The notes below the pieces were generated by a model. It did no database searches. It worked only from the letters and a program-made list of their open reading frames with translations, and was not told the origin of the DNA. This document shows, piece by piece, positions 38,173-47,820 of a stretch of 64,000 nucleotides of DNA. Within the stretch, counting starts at the first letter, position 1; every line of letters starts with the position of its first letter. Made by a program: the position numbers and the translations under genes. The stretch comes from Magnetospirillum fulvum (GTDB lineage Bacteria > Pseudomonadota > Alphaproteobacteria > Rhodospirillales > Magnetospirillaceae). Where the stretch lies: positions 62,001 to 126,000 of the forward strand of contig NZ_FNWO01000001.1 in assembly GCF_900108475.1 (NCBI RefSeq), read 5' to 3'.

Positions 38173-38949
38173 CTAGTTGACTTTAAAGCCGTAGCGGGCG
38201 AACACGCCCTTGGCTTCCGGGCTGCGCACGAAGTCGAGGAACGCCCGCGCCGGAGCCGAATCCTTGCCCGCGACCAGAGCGAAGGGATAGACGATCGGAT
38301 CGTGCATGCTGTCGGGGAACACGCCAACCACCTTGACCTTGGTGCTGACGGCAGCATCGGTGGCATAGACGACGCCCAGCGGAGCCTCGCCGCGTTCGAC
38401 CAGGGTCAAAGCGGCGCGAACACTGTCGGCCCCGGCGACCTTGGGAGCCACGGCACCCCACTGTCCGGCACGTTCCATCGCCTGCTTGAAATAGAGGCCG
38501 ACCGGAACCGAATCCGGATTGCCGGTGGCGATGCGGCCTTCGCCCGCCAAAGCGGCAATATCGGTTTTCGGCGACAAATCGATCTTGCCCAGGGTGGAAT
38601 TGGCGGGGGCGATCAGAACCAGAAGATTGCCGAGCAGATTGAAACGGCTTTCGGGATCGACCAGCTTTTGCGCGACCATGTGGTCCATCCACTTCAGGTC
38701 GGCGGACACGAAGACATCGGCGGGAGCGCCCTGCTCGATCTGGCGGGCCAGCGCCGAAGACGCGGCATAAGACGCCACCATCTTGTCCCCGGTGCGGGCG
38801 GTGTAGAGTGCACCGATATCGTTCAGGGCGTTGGTCAGAGACGCGGCAGCGAACACGCGCACCTCCGCGGCCATCGCCGTTACGGAAAAACAGGTGAGAA
38901 CAAGGCCGAACAAAGCGGCAATCAGACGGGTCCTGGGCATGCGGAACAT
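38173..38949 (-). CDS. modA: Molybdate-binding periplasmic protein ModA
   Basis: Protein of 258 aa with a signal peptide cleaved after AMA (about residue 27). The mature start VRVFAAASLTNAL, the DVFVSADLKWMD block and the VYATDAA motif are typical of ModA molybdate/tungstate binding proteins. Start ATG 38949, or ATG 38940 three codons in. It is first in modABC and preceded by a ModE-like palindrome. Confidence 0.95.
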   Translation of the reverse strand: MFRMPRTRLIAALFGLVLTCFSVTAMAAEVRVFAAASLTNALNDIGALYTARTGDKMVASYAASSALARQIEQGAPADVFVSADLKWMDHMVAQKLVDPESRFNLLGNLLVLIAPANSTLGKIDLSPKTDIAALAGEGRIATGNPDSVPVGLYFKQAMERAGQWGAVAPKVAGADSVRAALTLVERGEAPLGVVYATDAAVSTKVKVVGVFPDSMHDPIVYPFALVAGKDSAPARAFLDFVRSPEAKGVFARYGFKVN

Positions 38950-38970
38950 CTCCGTTCACGGTCAAGGATC

Positions 38971-38999
38971 ATCTTTATATAGTCCAAGACCATAACGAT
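38971..38999 (-). promoter_or_regulatory. ModE-like operator upstream of modABC
   Basis: A 29-bp dyad reads ATCGTTAT-N13-ATAAAGAT on the minus strand; seven of eight arm bases are complementary. The right half TATATAAAGAT differs by one base from the TATATAACGAT half-site known for ModE. It lies 22 bases before the modA ATG, where molybdate-bound ModE represses transport genes. No modE gene is in the window. Confidence 0.7.
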
Positions 39000-39049
39000 G
39001 TCTCGCCTTTTCCCACCCCGACCGGGTAGGGTTGATCCCGGTCATGAAC

Positions 39050-40657
39050 TCATGCCGATTCCGTTCCGGCGGTCGGTAAAGCGATGGTGACGGTGGTCCC
39101 CTTGCCCACGATACTGTCGATATCCATCCGTCCGCCATGGAGATCAACCAGAGAGTGAACCACCGCCAATCCAAGGCCGGTTCCCTTGTTGGGACGGGCC
39201 TGGTTGGAATCCACCTGTTCGAACGGATGCACCAGACGGGGAATGTCCTTCTCTTCGATTCCAATCCCGCTATCGCTGACCCGGATCAACGTCATTGGCC
39301 CATCGGCGGTGACCTCGATCGTGATCTGTCCACCCGCGGCAGTGAATTTGACCGCGTTCGACAACAAATTGAGCAGGCATTGCCGCACCGCGCGTTGATC
39401 GGCGTGTATCGCGAGCGGTGCCCGTTCGGTCCTGAACCCGATCCGGATTCCCAGTGTTTCGGCATCGGCCTGAAGCAGGCGGGCGCACTCGTGAACCAGC
39501 GGGGTGATGGCGAAAAGAACGGGATGAAGCACCCATTTGCCCGCCTCGATTTTCGACAGATCAAGCAGATCGTTGACCAGTTCGAGCAGATGCTGGCCGC
39601 TGTCGTGAATATTGGCGGCGTATTCGCGATAACGGGCACAGAGACCTTCGCCCTCGCTCTCGATCAACAGCAATTCCGAAAAGCCTAAAATCGCATTCAG
39701 CGGGGTGCGGAATTCATGGCTGACATTGGCGAGAAAATGCGACTTGGCGCGGTTGGCCTCTTCGGCGGCTAGACGGCTTTCCATCAATTCGCGTTCGGCC
39801 AGTTTGCGTTCGGTGATGTCGGAGAATATTCCGACATATTTGTCGATCGCTCCCCCCTCGCCCCGGATCAACGCGATCGACAACCAGACCGGATAGACTT
39901 CGCCGTTCTTGCGGCGATTCCACAACTCGCCCTGCCATGTCCCGCGCTGGTCCAGTTCGGCCCACATCGCGGAATAGAACTCCCGATTTTGCCGCCCCGA
40001 TCCCATCACCCGCGGATTACGCCCCTCGATCTCGGCGGGTGAAAAGCCGGTGATCTTGCAAAAGGCGGGGTTAACCGCCGTGATCCGCGACTGGGCGTCG
40101 CACACCATGATTGCCTCGGCGGAAGAATCAAAAATGGTCCCGGCGAGGCGGAGATTCTCGGCCTCACTCCGCCGCCGCGCCTCGACCTCAAGGCTCAGGC
40201 TGCGGTTGGCCTCGGTCAGCAGGCCAAGCAATCGCTTCGACTCGGCATGAGAGCGGTGCAGGTCGATGAACACCCGCACCTTCGACAGCAGCACCACCTC
40301 GTCAATCGGCTTCTCGATGTAATCGACCGCGCCGACGCCATAACCGCGGCGGCGATGATCGTTGTCGCGATGGGCTGCCGTCAGGAAGATAATCGGCATG
40401 TCGCGGGTCTGCTCTTCGCCCCGCATCAGTTCGGCGACTTCATAACCGTCGATTTCCGGCATCTGCACGTCGAGCAGCACCAGGGCGAAATCATGGTTGA
40501 GGCAGAGTTTCAGCGCTTCATTGCCCGAACTGGCGCTCATCACCTCGACGTCGATCTTTGAAAGCAGCCGTTTTAGCGCCACCAGATTGGCGGCCTGATC
40601 ATCGACGATCAGCAATTTGGACCGGGGCGGAACAAAATCACCGTCGGGCGAGGTCAT
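39050..40657 (-). CDS. Receiver-PAS-histidine kinase
   Basis: Cytoplasmic protein of 535 aa. Receiver domain 13-132 with D63; coiled coil about 135-170; PAS 170-285 (DSSAEAIMVCDAQSRI to SDITERK); HisKA with H314 in NVSHEFRTPLNA; HATPase about 415-528 with LLSNAVKF, DSGIGI and KGTGLGLAVV. The N-terminal receiver suggests it is controlled by another kinase, plausibly the hybrid kinase two genes upstream. Its ATG overlaps the cheR stop by 4 bases (ATGA). Output partner unknown. Confidence 0.9.
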   Translation of the reverse strand: MTSPDGDFVPPRSKLLIVDDQAANLVALKRLLSKIDVEVMSASSGNEALKLCLNHDFALVLLDVQMPEIDGYEVAELMRGEEQTRDMPIIFLTAAHRDNDHRRRGYGVGAVDYIEKPIDEVVLLSKVRVFIDLHRSHAESKRLLGLLTEANRSLSLEVEARRRSEAENLRLAGTIFDSSAEAIMVCDAQSRITAVNPAFCKITGFSPAEIEGRNPRVMGSGRQNREFYSAMWAELDQRGTWQGELWNRRKNGEVYPVWLSIALIRGEGGAIDKYVGIFSDITERKLAERELMESRLAAEEANRAKSHFLANVSHEFRTPLNAILGFSELLLIESEGEGLCARYREYAANIHDSGQHLLELVNDLLDLSKIEAGKWVLHPVLFAITPLVHECARLLQADAETLGIRIGFRTERAPLAIHADQRAVRQCLLNLLSNAVKFTAAGGQITIEVTADGPMTLIRVSDSGIGIEEKDIPRLVHPFEQVDSNQARPNKGTGLGLAVVHSLVDLHGGRMDIDSIVGKGTTVTIALPTAGTESA

Positions 40658-41490
40658 CTTCTGGCCTCCGCTTTTCTGAAGATGCGATTGATCTCGTCCA
40701 CCGGACGGAAGATGTCGGCAGAATCCGAAGGGTTAAGGGATTCCCGTGTCCCCAGGCACAGGAATCCCCCCCGAACCAGGGCATCGGAGAACTGCGACAG
40801 GACCTGTTTTTGCAGAACCCGATCGAAATAGATCAGCACATTGCGGCAGACCACCATGTGGACCTCGCAGAAAATGCCGTCGGCGACCAGATTATGATGC
40901 GCGAAGACGATCCGCGACCGCAAATCCTCGTTGAATTTTACAAACCCATAGGCGACGTGAAGATGATCTTCCAGGCTTCCGGCTCCGCCGGCGGCGGAAT
41001 AGCCGCTGGAGCAGGCCTGCGACACCATCTCGGCGGAATAGATCCCCTCTTCGGCCTTGGCCAGCGCGAAATCGTTGATGTCGGTGGCGAAAATCTGTGA
41101 CTTGGCCAGCAAACCTTCTTCCTTCAGCAGGATCGCCAGGGAATAAGCTTCTTCGCCGGTGGCACACCCGGCCTGCCAGATCGCGATGCGGGGATAGCTT
41201 TCCAGGACGGGCAGAACCTTGCGGCGCAAAGCCAGAAAGACCTCGGGATCACGGAACATCGAGGTTACCGGGACCGACAGACTGGTCAGAACCTGTTGCA
41301 GGAACTCGTCTTCATGGAGGACACGGGGGATCAGCCCGGACAAAGTGGAATAACCGAGAGAGCGAGCAAATGCCGACAACCGCCGCCGCATCGATGCGCG
41401 GGCATAATGGCGGAAATCATAACCGTGACGCTGGTGCAGTGCCTCCAGGAACAGACGGACCTCAATGTCTTGAATCTCGTCCGGAATCAT
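40654..41490 (-). CDS. cheR: CheR-type protein-glutamate methyltransferase
   Basis: The 278-aa protein has an N-terminal helical CheR domain and a SAM-dependent methyltransferase domain: SMFRD (77-81), motif I WQAGCATGEEAYSLA (105-119), FATDIN (134-139) and VCRNVLIYFD (214-223). CheR methylates receptor glutamates in chemotaxis. Here it is sandwiched between two histidine kinases with 4-base overlaps on both sides and no chemoreceptor gene nearby, so its substrate may be one of those kinases (inference). Confidence 0.93.
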   Translation of the reverse strand: MIPDEIQDIEVRLFLEALHQRHGYDFRHYARASMRRRLSAFARSLGYSTLSGLIPRVLHEDEFLQQVLTSLSVPVTSMFRDPEVFLALRRKVLPVLESYPRIAIWQAGCATGEEAYSLAILLKEEGLLAKSQIFATDINDFALAKAEEGIYSAEMVSQACSSGYSAAGGAGSLEDHLHVAYGFVKFNEDLRSRIVFAHHNLVADGIFCEVHMVVCRNVLIYFDRVLQKQVLSQFSDALVRGGFLCLGTRESLNPSDSADIFRPVDEINRIFRKAEARR

Positions 41491-44400
41491 CTGGTGGCAT
41501 CCTCGCGCGGGCGCAGCCAGAACCGGATCAACCCCAGCAGATGGTCGATGTCGATCGGCTTGGAGACATGCTCGTTGGCCCCGGCGGCAAGGCAGCGTTC
41601 GCGGTCGCCCGGCATCGCTTTGGCGGTCAGGGCCAGTATCGGCAGAGTAGCCCGCCCTGGATGGCGGCGGATTTCCGCAATGGCGGCATACCCGTCCATT
41701 CCCGGCATCATGATGTCCATCAAAACCATGTCGAGATCGGGATGAAGATCGACCTGGGCCACCGCCTTCAATCCATCCTCGGCGACGAGCACCGAAAACC
41801 CCCGGTTTCGCAGGGCCTTGGACAAAGCGAAGGCGTTTCGCATGTCGTCATCGACCACCAGGATCGTGCGCCCGATCAGGTCGTCCTCGCGCTGGGGCGA
41901 TTCGAGCGGGGCAACGGCGCGGACGCTGTGAAGGAACAGAGTCACCTCGTCGAGCAATCGTTCGGGCGAGCGGGCACTCTTGACGACGATACTGTCCGTA
42001 TAATCACGTAGTCGCAACGTCTCGTCGTAACTGAGATCCTTGGCGGAATGAATCACCACCGGAGGGAGCGGGATGCCGTCGGCGCGAGCGCGGTCAAGCA
42101 TATCAAAGCCGCTGATGTCAGGCAGAATCAGATCGAGAATCAGACAATCGAACCGCTCGGCGCGCAGCAGGTCGAGCGCGGCCGCACCGGTCGATACCTC
42201 GCGCAGATCGACCGTATCGTCCTGGATCAGGGCGGCCGTGGCGGCACGCGAGAGGGGATCGTCATCGACGATCAGCACCCGCCGCGGAGTCTCGCCCGAG
42301 AAATGAGATAATCGGTCGAACACCTCGTTCAGCCGGTCGCGATCGACCGGCTTGGTCAGAAAGCCGGCGGCCCCCATCCGCAGGCCGCGAATGCTGTCAT
42401 TGGTGGCCGAAATGAAATGGACCGGAATCGGACGGGTCAGCGGATCGTGCTTCAACGCCTCCATCACCGCCCAGCCATTCAGGCCGGGCAGACCAATATC
42501 AAGCAAAATACCGGTCGGGCGTAATCTTCGCGCCAGTCCCAACCCCTCGATTCCGTCGCCGACGCGAATGCTTTTAAAGCCGCGAGAATGGGCCAGATCG
42601 GACAGGATGAGCGAAAAGGCTTCATCGTCCTCGACGATCAGAATCACCGGATCACCCGCCTGCACCACATCGCGATCATCCGGAAAAGCCGGGGCTGACA
42701 AAAGCGGATGGGATTCGTCCTGGGGAGTATCCGACGAAAGATCCGATGGCAGCGGAATCAACGGCAGGGTCAGGGTAAAGGTACTGCCCCGGCCCAAGAC
42801 GCTTTCAACCCGGATGTCGCCGCCCATCAGTTCGGCCAGACGGCGCGAGATGCTAAGACCGAGCCCGGTGCCGCCATACTGGCGACTGGTGGTGCCATCG
42901 GCCTGCTCGAAGGCATGGAAGATATGCTCCAGTTTGTCGGCGGGAACGCCGATCCCGGTGTCGGCGACGGCGATCGCCAATCGAAACGCGGGTACAGACT
43001 CGGTCTCGGACAATGCGGGCACCCGATGCAAGCGCACCCCGATCCCGCCCTGTTGGGTGAATTTGATCGCGTTGCCGACCAGATTGGTGACGATCTGTTC
43101 GATCTTGACCCCGTCGGCGTAAATGGATTGCGGCAGGTCCGGATCGACCTCGACGGTCAATCCCAAATCCTTCTCGGCCGCCAAAGAGGCAAAGCGGCGC
43201 CGGATAGCGGCGGCTATCGCGGCGGGATGCACGTCTTCCAGACACAGATCCATCTTGCCCGCCTCGACCTTCGACAGATCGAGGATGTCGTTGATCAGGC
43301 GCAGAAGGTGGCTTCCGCCGTCATGAATGATCCGAGCGGACTCGATCTGATCGTCACTCAGATTGCCACCCTCGTTGTCGGCCAGTCCCCGCGACAGAAT
43401 CAACAGGCTGTTGAGCGGGGTGCGGAGTTCGTGCGACATGTTGGCGAGGAATTCCGACTTGTAACGGCTGGCTTCGTCGAGTTCCTCCGCCCGGCGTTCG
43501 GACTCGCGGCGAGCGGCCTCCAGCGCGGCCCCCTTCTCGACCAGGGCTTCGTTGGCGGTCTGCAATTCAGCTTCGGAATTGCGCAAAACCTCGGCTTGAT
43601 TGGCCAGATTCTCGGACTGGACCCTCAACATCTCGTTTGTGGCGGTCAATTCCTCACTCTGAAGCTGCAATTCCTCCTGCGAGGCGCGCAATTCCTCGGC
43701 CTGGAGACGGGTTTCCTCCAACAGGTCGCGAGTATTGATATTGCGTTCCAGCACCTCCAGCGTCAGGGCGGCAACCGGAATGATGGCGTCGAGCAGCGAC
43801 TGCTGGACCGGTGTAAGCGCGCAGAACGAAGCGATCTCGATCACCGCCAGCGTCTCGCCTTTGGTCTGCACTGGAACCAAATGAATCCGCCGGGGCTTTG
43901 CCTCTCCCAACCCCGAACTGATGCGGAGATAATCCTCGGGAATGTCGGTCACCATGATCGGGACACGCTGGCGGGCGCACTGGCCGACCAACCCCTCGCC
44001 GTTTCTGATCGGAAGAGAGACATCGCCGAGCCCATAGAACCCGAGGGGGAAGAACCGGCCGCCGTCGTCCTGACGGAGGTAAAATAACCCGGCACCTCCA
44101 CCCAGCAGCGGCACCAGCGCGCCGATCAGGGATTGGGCATAGTCTTTCGGCGTTTCCGCCCGCTGCATCAGGTCGGTCAGCTCGGCCACCCGGCTCTTGA
44201 CCCAACCTTCGGCGCTCAATCGTCGCGAGGATTCTTTGAAGACCTCGACCGCCGCAGCCATCGCCTGCACTTCGCTGGCTCCCACTCCGCTAAGGATGGG
44301 GGTATCCAGCTTGCCCTCGGCCAATCGCAACATCGAGCGTCGCAACGAATCGAGCGGACGGACAATGCCCCGGGTTATCGAAATCGACAATGCCGTCCCC

Positions 44401-44999
44401 AGCAGAACCAGGACGGTCAACAGCACGCCGAGATGGGTGACAACGTCGTTCCGTTCGCGCCGCGACTGTTCTTCGAACGCACTGGCCCGCCGGAGGGCAA
44501 AGAAAATAACGACCTCGATCTCGCGTTCAACCGCAGCGGCATAATCGCGTCCCGGCCCATTGAGACTGGTCTCGATCTGGTCGAACCGCCGCGCCCGCGA
44601 CAGATCGAGGATCAGGTCGCGATAGCCCCGCCATTCCGCCAGCGCGCGGTCGATCCGAACCACGTCGGCGGTAGGGCCAAGATAGCGTTCCCGAACCAGA
44701 GCGAGACGGCGCAGGATATCGGCATCCAGTCCGGCGATCTTGCGGGCGACATCTTCCTGCTGCTCGGGTCGGACAGCTTGAACCAGATCGCCCAGCAAGC
44801 TTTCCATCTTGGCGAAGGAAACCCGGGCCTGTAACGCCTCGGTGCTGACGGTAAAGGGGTGGTCGAACAATTGTTCGGTCAGTTCCGACAATTGATGAAT
44901 CCGCACGATCGCAAATGCTCCGATCGCCACGGTCATCAGCAGAACCAGACCGAATCCCGTGACCAGACGGGTGTTGATCGATGTGTCACGCATCGGCAT
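41487..44999 (-). CDS. Transmembrane hybrid histidine kinase with three receiver domains
   Basis: Protein of 1170 aa. TM1 about 12-32, periplasmic helical sensor 33-186 (LFDHPFTVSTEAL, chemoreceptor-like four-helix type by my reading), TM2 187-207, HAMP 209-262, GAF-like 275-418, Glu/Gln-rich coiled coil 424-515, HisKA H523 (ANMSHELRTPLNS), HATPase 630-745, then receivers with D834, D956 and D1095. The start ATG 44999 has GGAG seven bases upstream. First gene of a three-gene operon with cheR; divergent to an orphan substrate-binding protein gene. Confidence 0.92.
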   Translation of the reverse strand: MPMRDTSINTRLVTGFGLVLLMTVAIGAFAIVRIHQLSELTEQLFDHPFTVSTEALQARVSFAKMESLLGDLVQAVRPEQQEDVARKIAGLDADILRRLALVRERYLGPTADVVRIDRALAEWRGYRDLILDLSRARRFDQIETSLNGPGRDYAAAVEREIEVVIFFALRRASAFEEQSRRERNDVVTHLGVLLTVLVLLGTALSISITRGIVRPLDSLRRSMLRLAEGKLDTPILSGVGASEVQAMAAAVEVFKESSRRLSAEGWVKSRVAELTDLMQRAETPKDYAQSLIGALVPLLGGGAGLFYLRQDDGGRFFPLGFYGLGDVSLPIRNGEGLVGQCARQRVPIMVTDIPEDYLRISSGLGEAKPRRIHLVPVQTKGETLAVIEIASFCALTPVQQSLLDAIIPVAALTLEVLERNINTRDLLEETRLQAEELRASQEELQLQSEELTATNEMLRVQSENLANQAEVLRNSEAELQTANEALVEKGAALEAARRESERRAEELDEASRYKSEFLANMSHELRTPLNSLLILSRGLADNEGGNLSDDQIESARIIHDGGSHLLRLINDILDLSKVEAGKMDLCLEDVHPAAIAAAIRRRFASLAAEKDLGLTVEVDPDLPQSIYADGVKIEQIVTNLVGNAIKFTQQGGIGVRLHRVPALSETESVPAFRLAIAVADTGIGVPADKLEHIFHAFEQADGTTSRQYGGTGLGLSISRRLAELMGGDIRVESVLGRGSTFTLTLPLIPLPSDLSSDTPQDESHPLLSAPAFPDDRDVVQAGDPVILIVEDDEAFSLILSDLAHSRGFKSIRVGDGIEGLGLARRLRPTGILLDIGLPGLNGWAVMEALKHDPLTRPIPVHFISATNDSIRGLRMGAAGFLTKPVDRDRLNEVFDRLSHFSGETPRRVLIVDDDPLSRAATAALIQDDTVDLREVSTGAAALDLLRAERFDCLILDLILPDISGFDMLDRARADGIPLPPVVIHSAKDLSYDETLRLRDYTDSIVVKSARSPERLLDEVTLFLHSVRAVAPLESPQREDDLIGRTILVVDDDMRNAFALSKALRNRGFSVLVAEDGLKAVAQVDLHPDLDMVLMDIMMPGMDGYAAIAEIRRHPGRATLPILALTAKAMPGDRERCLAAGANEHVSKPIDIDHLLGLIRFWLRPREDATR

Positions 45000-45211
45000 G
45001 GACGATCTCCAGCAACCTGCGGATCTTGCGGAATAGTGGAACAACCAAAAGTCTCTTCCACCACATCCTAACGTCATTTGTCCAATGGATAAAGACAATC
45101 GCCACGTCGGCGAACCACCCATTGTCTCCGTTCCAATTCGGGCGTGGCGCGGCGGAAAAGCCCTGTTAAACTAGCCTTCTGTCGAGGCTCAGTCCGGAAG
45201 GAGCGTATCCG

Positions 45212-46315
45212 ATGAACAGGTCACATTTTTCCACAGCGGCAATTGTCCTGGCTTTGTTGGCCGCTCAGGCTCCTGCCCACGCCGACATCACCATCGGCGT
45301 GGCCGGACCGATGACCGGCCCCAAGGCCGCCTTTGGCGAACAATTCCGCCATGGCGCGCAAAAGGTGATCGCCGACATCAATGCCAAGGGAGGCGTGCTC
45401 GGTCAGAAGCTGGTGGCGGTTTATGGCGACGATTCCTGCGAACCGAAGCAGGCGGTTGCGGTCGCCAACGACATGGCTTCGAAGAAAGTCCCGTTCGTCG
45501 CCGGGCATTTCTGTTCCGGCTCGTCGATTCCTGCCTCGGACGTCTATGCCGAAACCGACATCCTGGAAATCTCGCCCGGTACCACCAGCCCGGTCTATAC
45601 CGAGCGCGGTCTGCCCAACGTCTTCCGCACCTGCGGACGTGACGACCAGCAGGGCCGAACTTCCGCCGAATACATCGCCCGCACCCAAAAGGGCAAAACC
45701 GTCGCGATCATTCATGACCGTTCAGCCTATGGCAAGGGACTGGCCGACCGCACCCGCGACGAACTGCACCGTCTCGGCATCAAGGAAGTGATGTACGAGG
45801 CGATTTCGGTCGGCGACAAGGATTTCTCTTCCCTGGTCACCCGACTGAAATCGGAAAAGGTCGATCTGCTATTCCTCGGCGGCTATTACACCGAGGGCGG
45901 GCTAATCGTCCGCCAGATGCGCGACCAAGGCCTGAAAACGATCCTGATGGGCGGCGATGCCTTGGTCACCGAAGAATATTGGGCGATCACCGGTTCGGTC
46001 GGCGAGGGCACCCTGATGACCTTCAGCCCCGATCCGCGCAAAAATCCCGACAATGCCGATCTGGTCAAATATTTCCGCGAAAACAATTACGAACCCGAGG
46101 CCTATACCCTTTACACCTACGGTTCGATCCAGGCTTGGGCGCAGGCGGTCGAAAAGGTTGGCACCACCGATTCCAGGAAAGTCGCAGCGGCGTTGAAAGC
46201 CAATAGTTTCGATACCGTGCTGGGTCGGATCGGCTTTGATTCCAAGGGCGACATCCTCGCTCCCAGCTACGTGATGTATGCGTGGAAGAACGGAAAGGCT
46301 GAATACGCCGAGTAA
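45212..46315 (+). CDS. Periplasmic branched-chain-amino-acid-type substrate-binding protein
   Basis: Protein of 367 aa with a signal peptide ending AHA near residue 24, followed by ITIGVAGPMTGPKAAFGEQ, the hallmark of the LivJ/LivK type I fold. Motifs GHFCSGSSIPASDVY and PEAYTLYTYG are typical of the amino-acid group. AAGGAG lies eight bases before the ATG. No liv permease or ATPase genes accompany it. It may serve a transporter elsewhere, or present a ligand to the divergent sensor kinase (inference). Confidence 0.9.
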   Translation: MNRSHFSTAAIVLALLAAQAPAHADITIGVAGPMTGPKAAFGEQFRHGAQKVIADINAKGGVLGQKLVAVYGDDSCEPKQAVAVANDMASKKVPFVAGHFCSGSSIPASDVYAETDILEISPGTTSPVYTERGLPNVFRTCGRDDQQGRTSAEYIARTQKGKTVAIIHDRSAYGKGLADRTRDELHRLGIKEVMYEAISVGDKDFSSLVTRLKSEKVDLLFLGGYYTEGGLIVRQMRDQGLKTILMGGDALVTEEYWAITGSVGEGTLMTFSPDPRKNPDNADLVKYFRENNYEPEAYTLYTYGSIQAWAQAVEKVGTTDSRKVAAALKANSFDTVLGRIGFDSKGDILAPSYVMYAWKNGKAEYAE

Positions 46316-46375
46316 ACCGCCCCGCTTGTCGCGGAGTGGATTCCGAGTCTGTTTTCCTTAAAGGACAGAAAGAGA

Positions 46376-47560
46376 ATGACGACCCCCGCCCGGACCGACT
46401 GGCCCGCTGTTCTGCTGGCCGTCGGTGCCGGTGTGGCTGCCGCTTTCCAGGTCGGCAAGGCCCCGATTGCCCTGCCCTTCATCCGGGCCGAATTGGGGCT
46501 CGATCTGTCGGCCGCATCGTGGATCTTGTCGATGTTGGCCCTGATGGGAGCGGTCACCGGGGGCGCGATGGGCAGTGTCGTCACCCGACTGGGGCCGCGG
46601 CGTTTGCTACCGGCGGCCCTGGTCCTGATCGCCCTCGGCAGTCTGCTCGGCGGGCTGGCTTCAACCCAGGCTATTCTGCTCGTCAGCCGGGTAGCCGAGG
46701 GATTAGGACTGACCGTGGTGGTGATCGCCGCCCCCGCCCTGATCACCGTCGCGACCCGGCCCGAGGATCGCCACACCGCCTTCGGCCTGTGGGCCTGCTT
46801 CATGCCCTTCGGCATGGCGGTGTCGATGATGGCGGCCCCGTTGCTGCCGCTGATCGGCTGGCGCGGCTTGTGGCTTGGAATGGCTGCGTTTCTCGCCCTT
46901 TACGCTCTTCTGGCCTGGGTGCGCCTGCCCGCCGCCACCGGGCATGGCGGCCAGTCTCCCTCCCGGCTCTGGCACGATCTGCGGCAAACGGCTTCGGCTC
47001 CGGGGCCAGTTCTGCTCGCCCTGATCTTCGCCTGTTACACCACCGCCTATATTGCCCTCACCGGCTTTCTGCCCACCCTGCTGATTGAGCGGATGGGGGT
47101 GACGGCGGGACAGGCCGGGATGATGACGGCGGCGGTGGCGGCGGCCAACATCCTGGGCAATCTCGCCACCGGGCCGCTGCTCCGGTGGGGAGTGCCGCGT
47201 TGGATTCCGATCATCTTGGCCAATCTCACCATCGCCGGGTCGGCTTTCGGAATTTTTCTCCCCTTTACCCCCGTCCCACTGGCCTATGGGTTGTGTCTGC
47301 TGTTATCCGCCGTCGGCGGCTTGCTGCCGGGCTGCGTGCTGGGGGGGGCGCCGCCCTATGCCCCCGATCCCCGGCTGGTTCCGGTGACGCTGGGGCTGAT
47401 CATGCAAGGCAGCAATATCGGACAGGTGACCGGACCGGTGCTGGTCGGTGCCGCTGTCGCGGGATGGGGATGGAGTGCCGCCGCCCCTCTGATGGCGGGC
47501 GTCACCCTGACCGGCGCGGCGCTCACTCTGGTGTTGCGGCGGGTCCGGCTGCCGGGGTGA
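46376..47560 (+). CDS. Major facilitator superfamily transporter
   Basis: Protein of 394 aa with 12 predicted transmembrane helices. The loop between helices 2 and 3 (GGAMGSVVTRLGPRRLLP) is a variant of MFS motif A. Relatives include cyanate (CynX-like) and drug exporters; the substrate cannot be told. It starts 60 bases after the binding-protein gene on the same strand, with no terminator seen between, so they may be cotranscribed. Confidence 0.88.
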   Translation: MTTPARTDWPAVLLAVGAGVAAAFQVGKAPIALPFIRAELGLDLSAASWILSMLALMGAVTGGAMGSVVTRLGPRRLLPAALVLIALGSLLGGLASTQAILLVSRVAEGLGLTVVVIAAPALITVATRPEDRHTAFGLWACFMPFGMAVSMMAAPLLPLIGWRGLWLGMAAFLALYALLAWVRLPAATGHGGQSPSRLWHDLRQTASAPGPVLLALIFACYTTAYIALTGFLPTLLIERMGVTAGQAGMMTAAVAAANILGNLATGPLLRWGVPRWIPIILANLTIAGSAFGIFLPFTPVPLAYGLCLLLSAVGGLLPGCVLGGAPPYAPDPRLVPVTLGLIMQGSNIGQVTGPVLVGAAVAGWGWSAAAPLMAGVTLTGAALTLVLRRVRLPG

Positions 47561-47820
47561 CCGGCCGCCGTCATTTCGGAACCGAATGATATAAAATCAC
47601 CACGGGCAAAGCCCCCTCGCCTGTGGACGGAGTTCCCGACCCGTTGTTTTCTGTGGGAAACCCTTATGGAGCATGGCGTAGACGGTTGTATTGTCGTGGA
47701 AAAGTAGACACAGTGTTGCCAGTCGCTGATGGGGAGCGGGTGGAATGTCCGGCGTTAAGCCAGTGGCCCCTCCCCTGTCATGTCATCTTTGAACGGCCAC
47801 GACACATGAATGGGGGTCTC
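47561..47820. other. Leader and intergenic region upstream of hup
   Basis: 260 bases without a credible gene. An AT-rich TATAAA box occurs near 47590 but no matching -35 was found. The hup frame remains open into this region, but its codons there have no family similarity. The long gap suggests hup has its own promoter and possibly an untranslated leader. Confidence 0.3.

Noticed and set aside
46970-46984. TGGCAC-like sigma-54 promoter inside the MFS gene
   Set aside because: The -12 half is not TTGC at the right spacing and it lies within coding sequence.
47623-47820. 66-residue N-terminal extension of the HU protein
   Set aside because: HU proteins start exactly at MNKQDL; the extension has no similarity.
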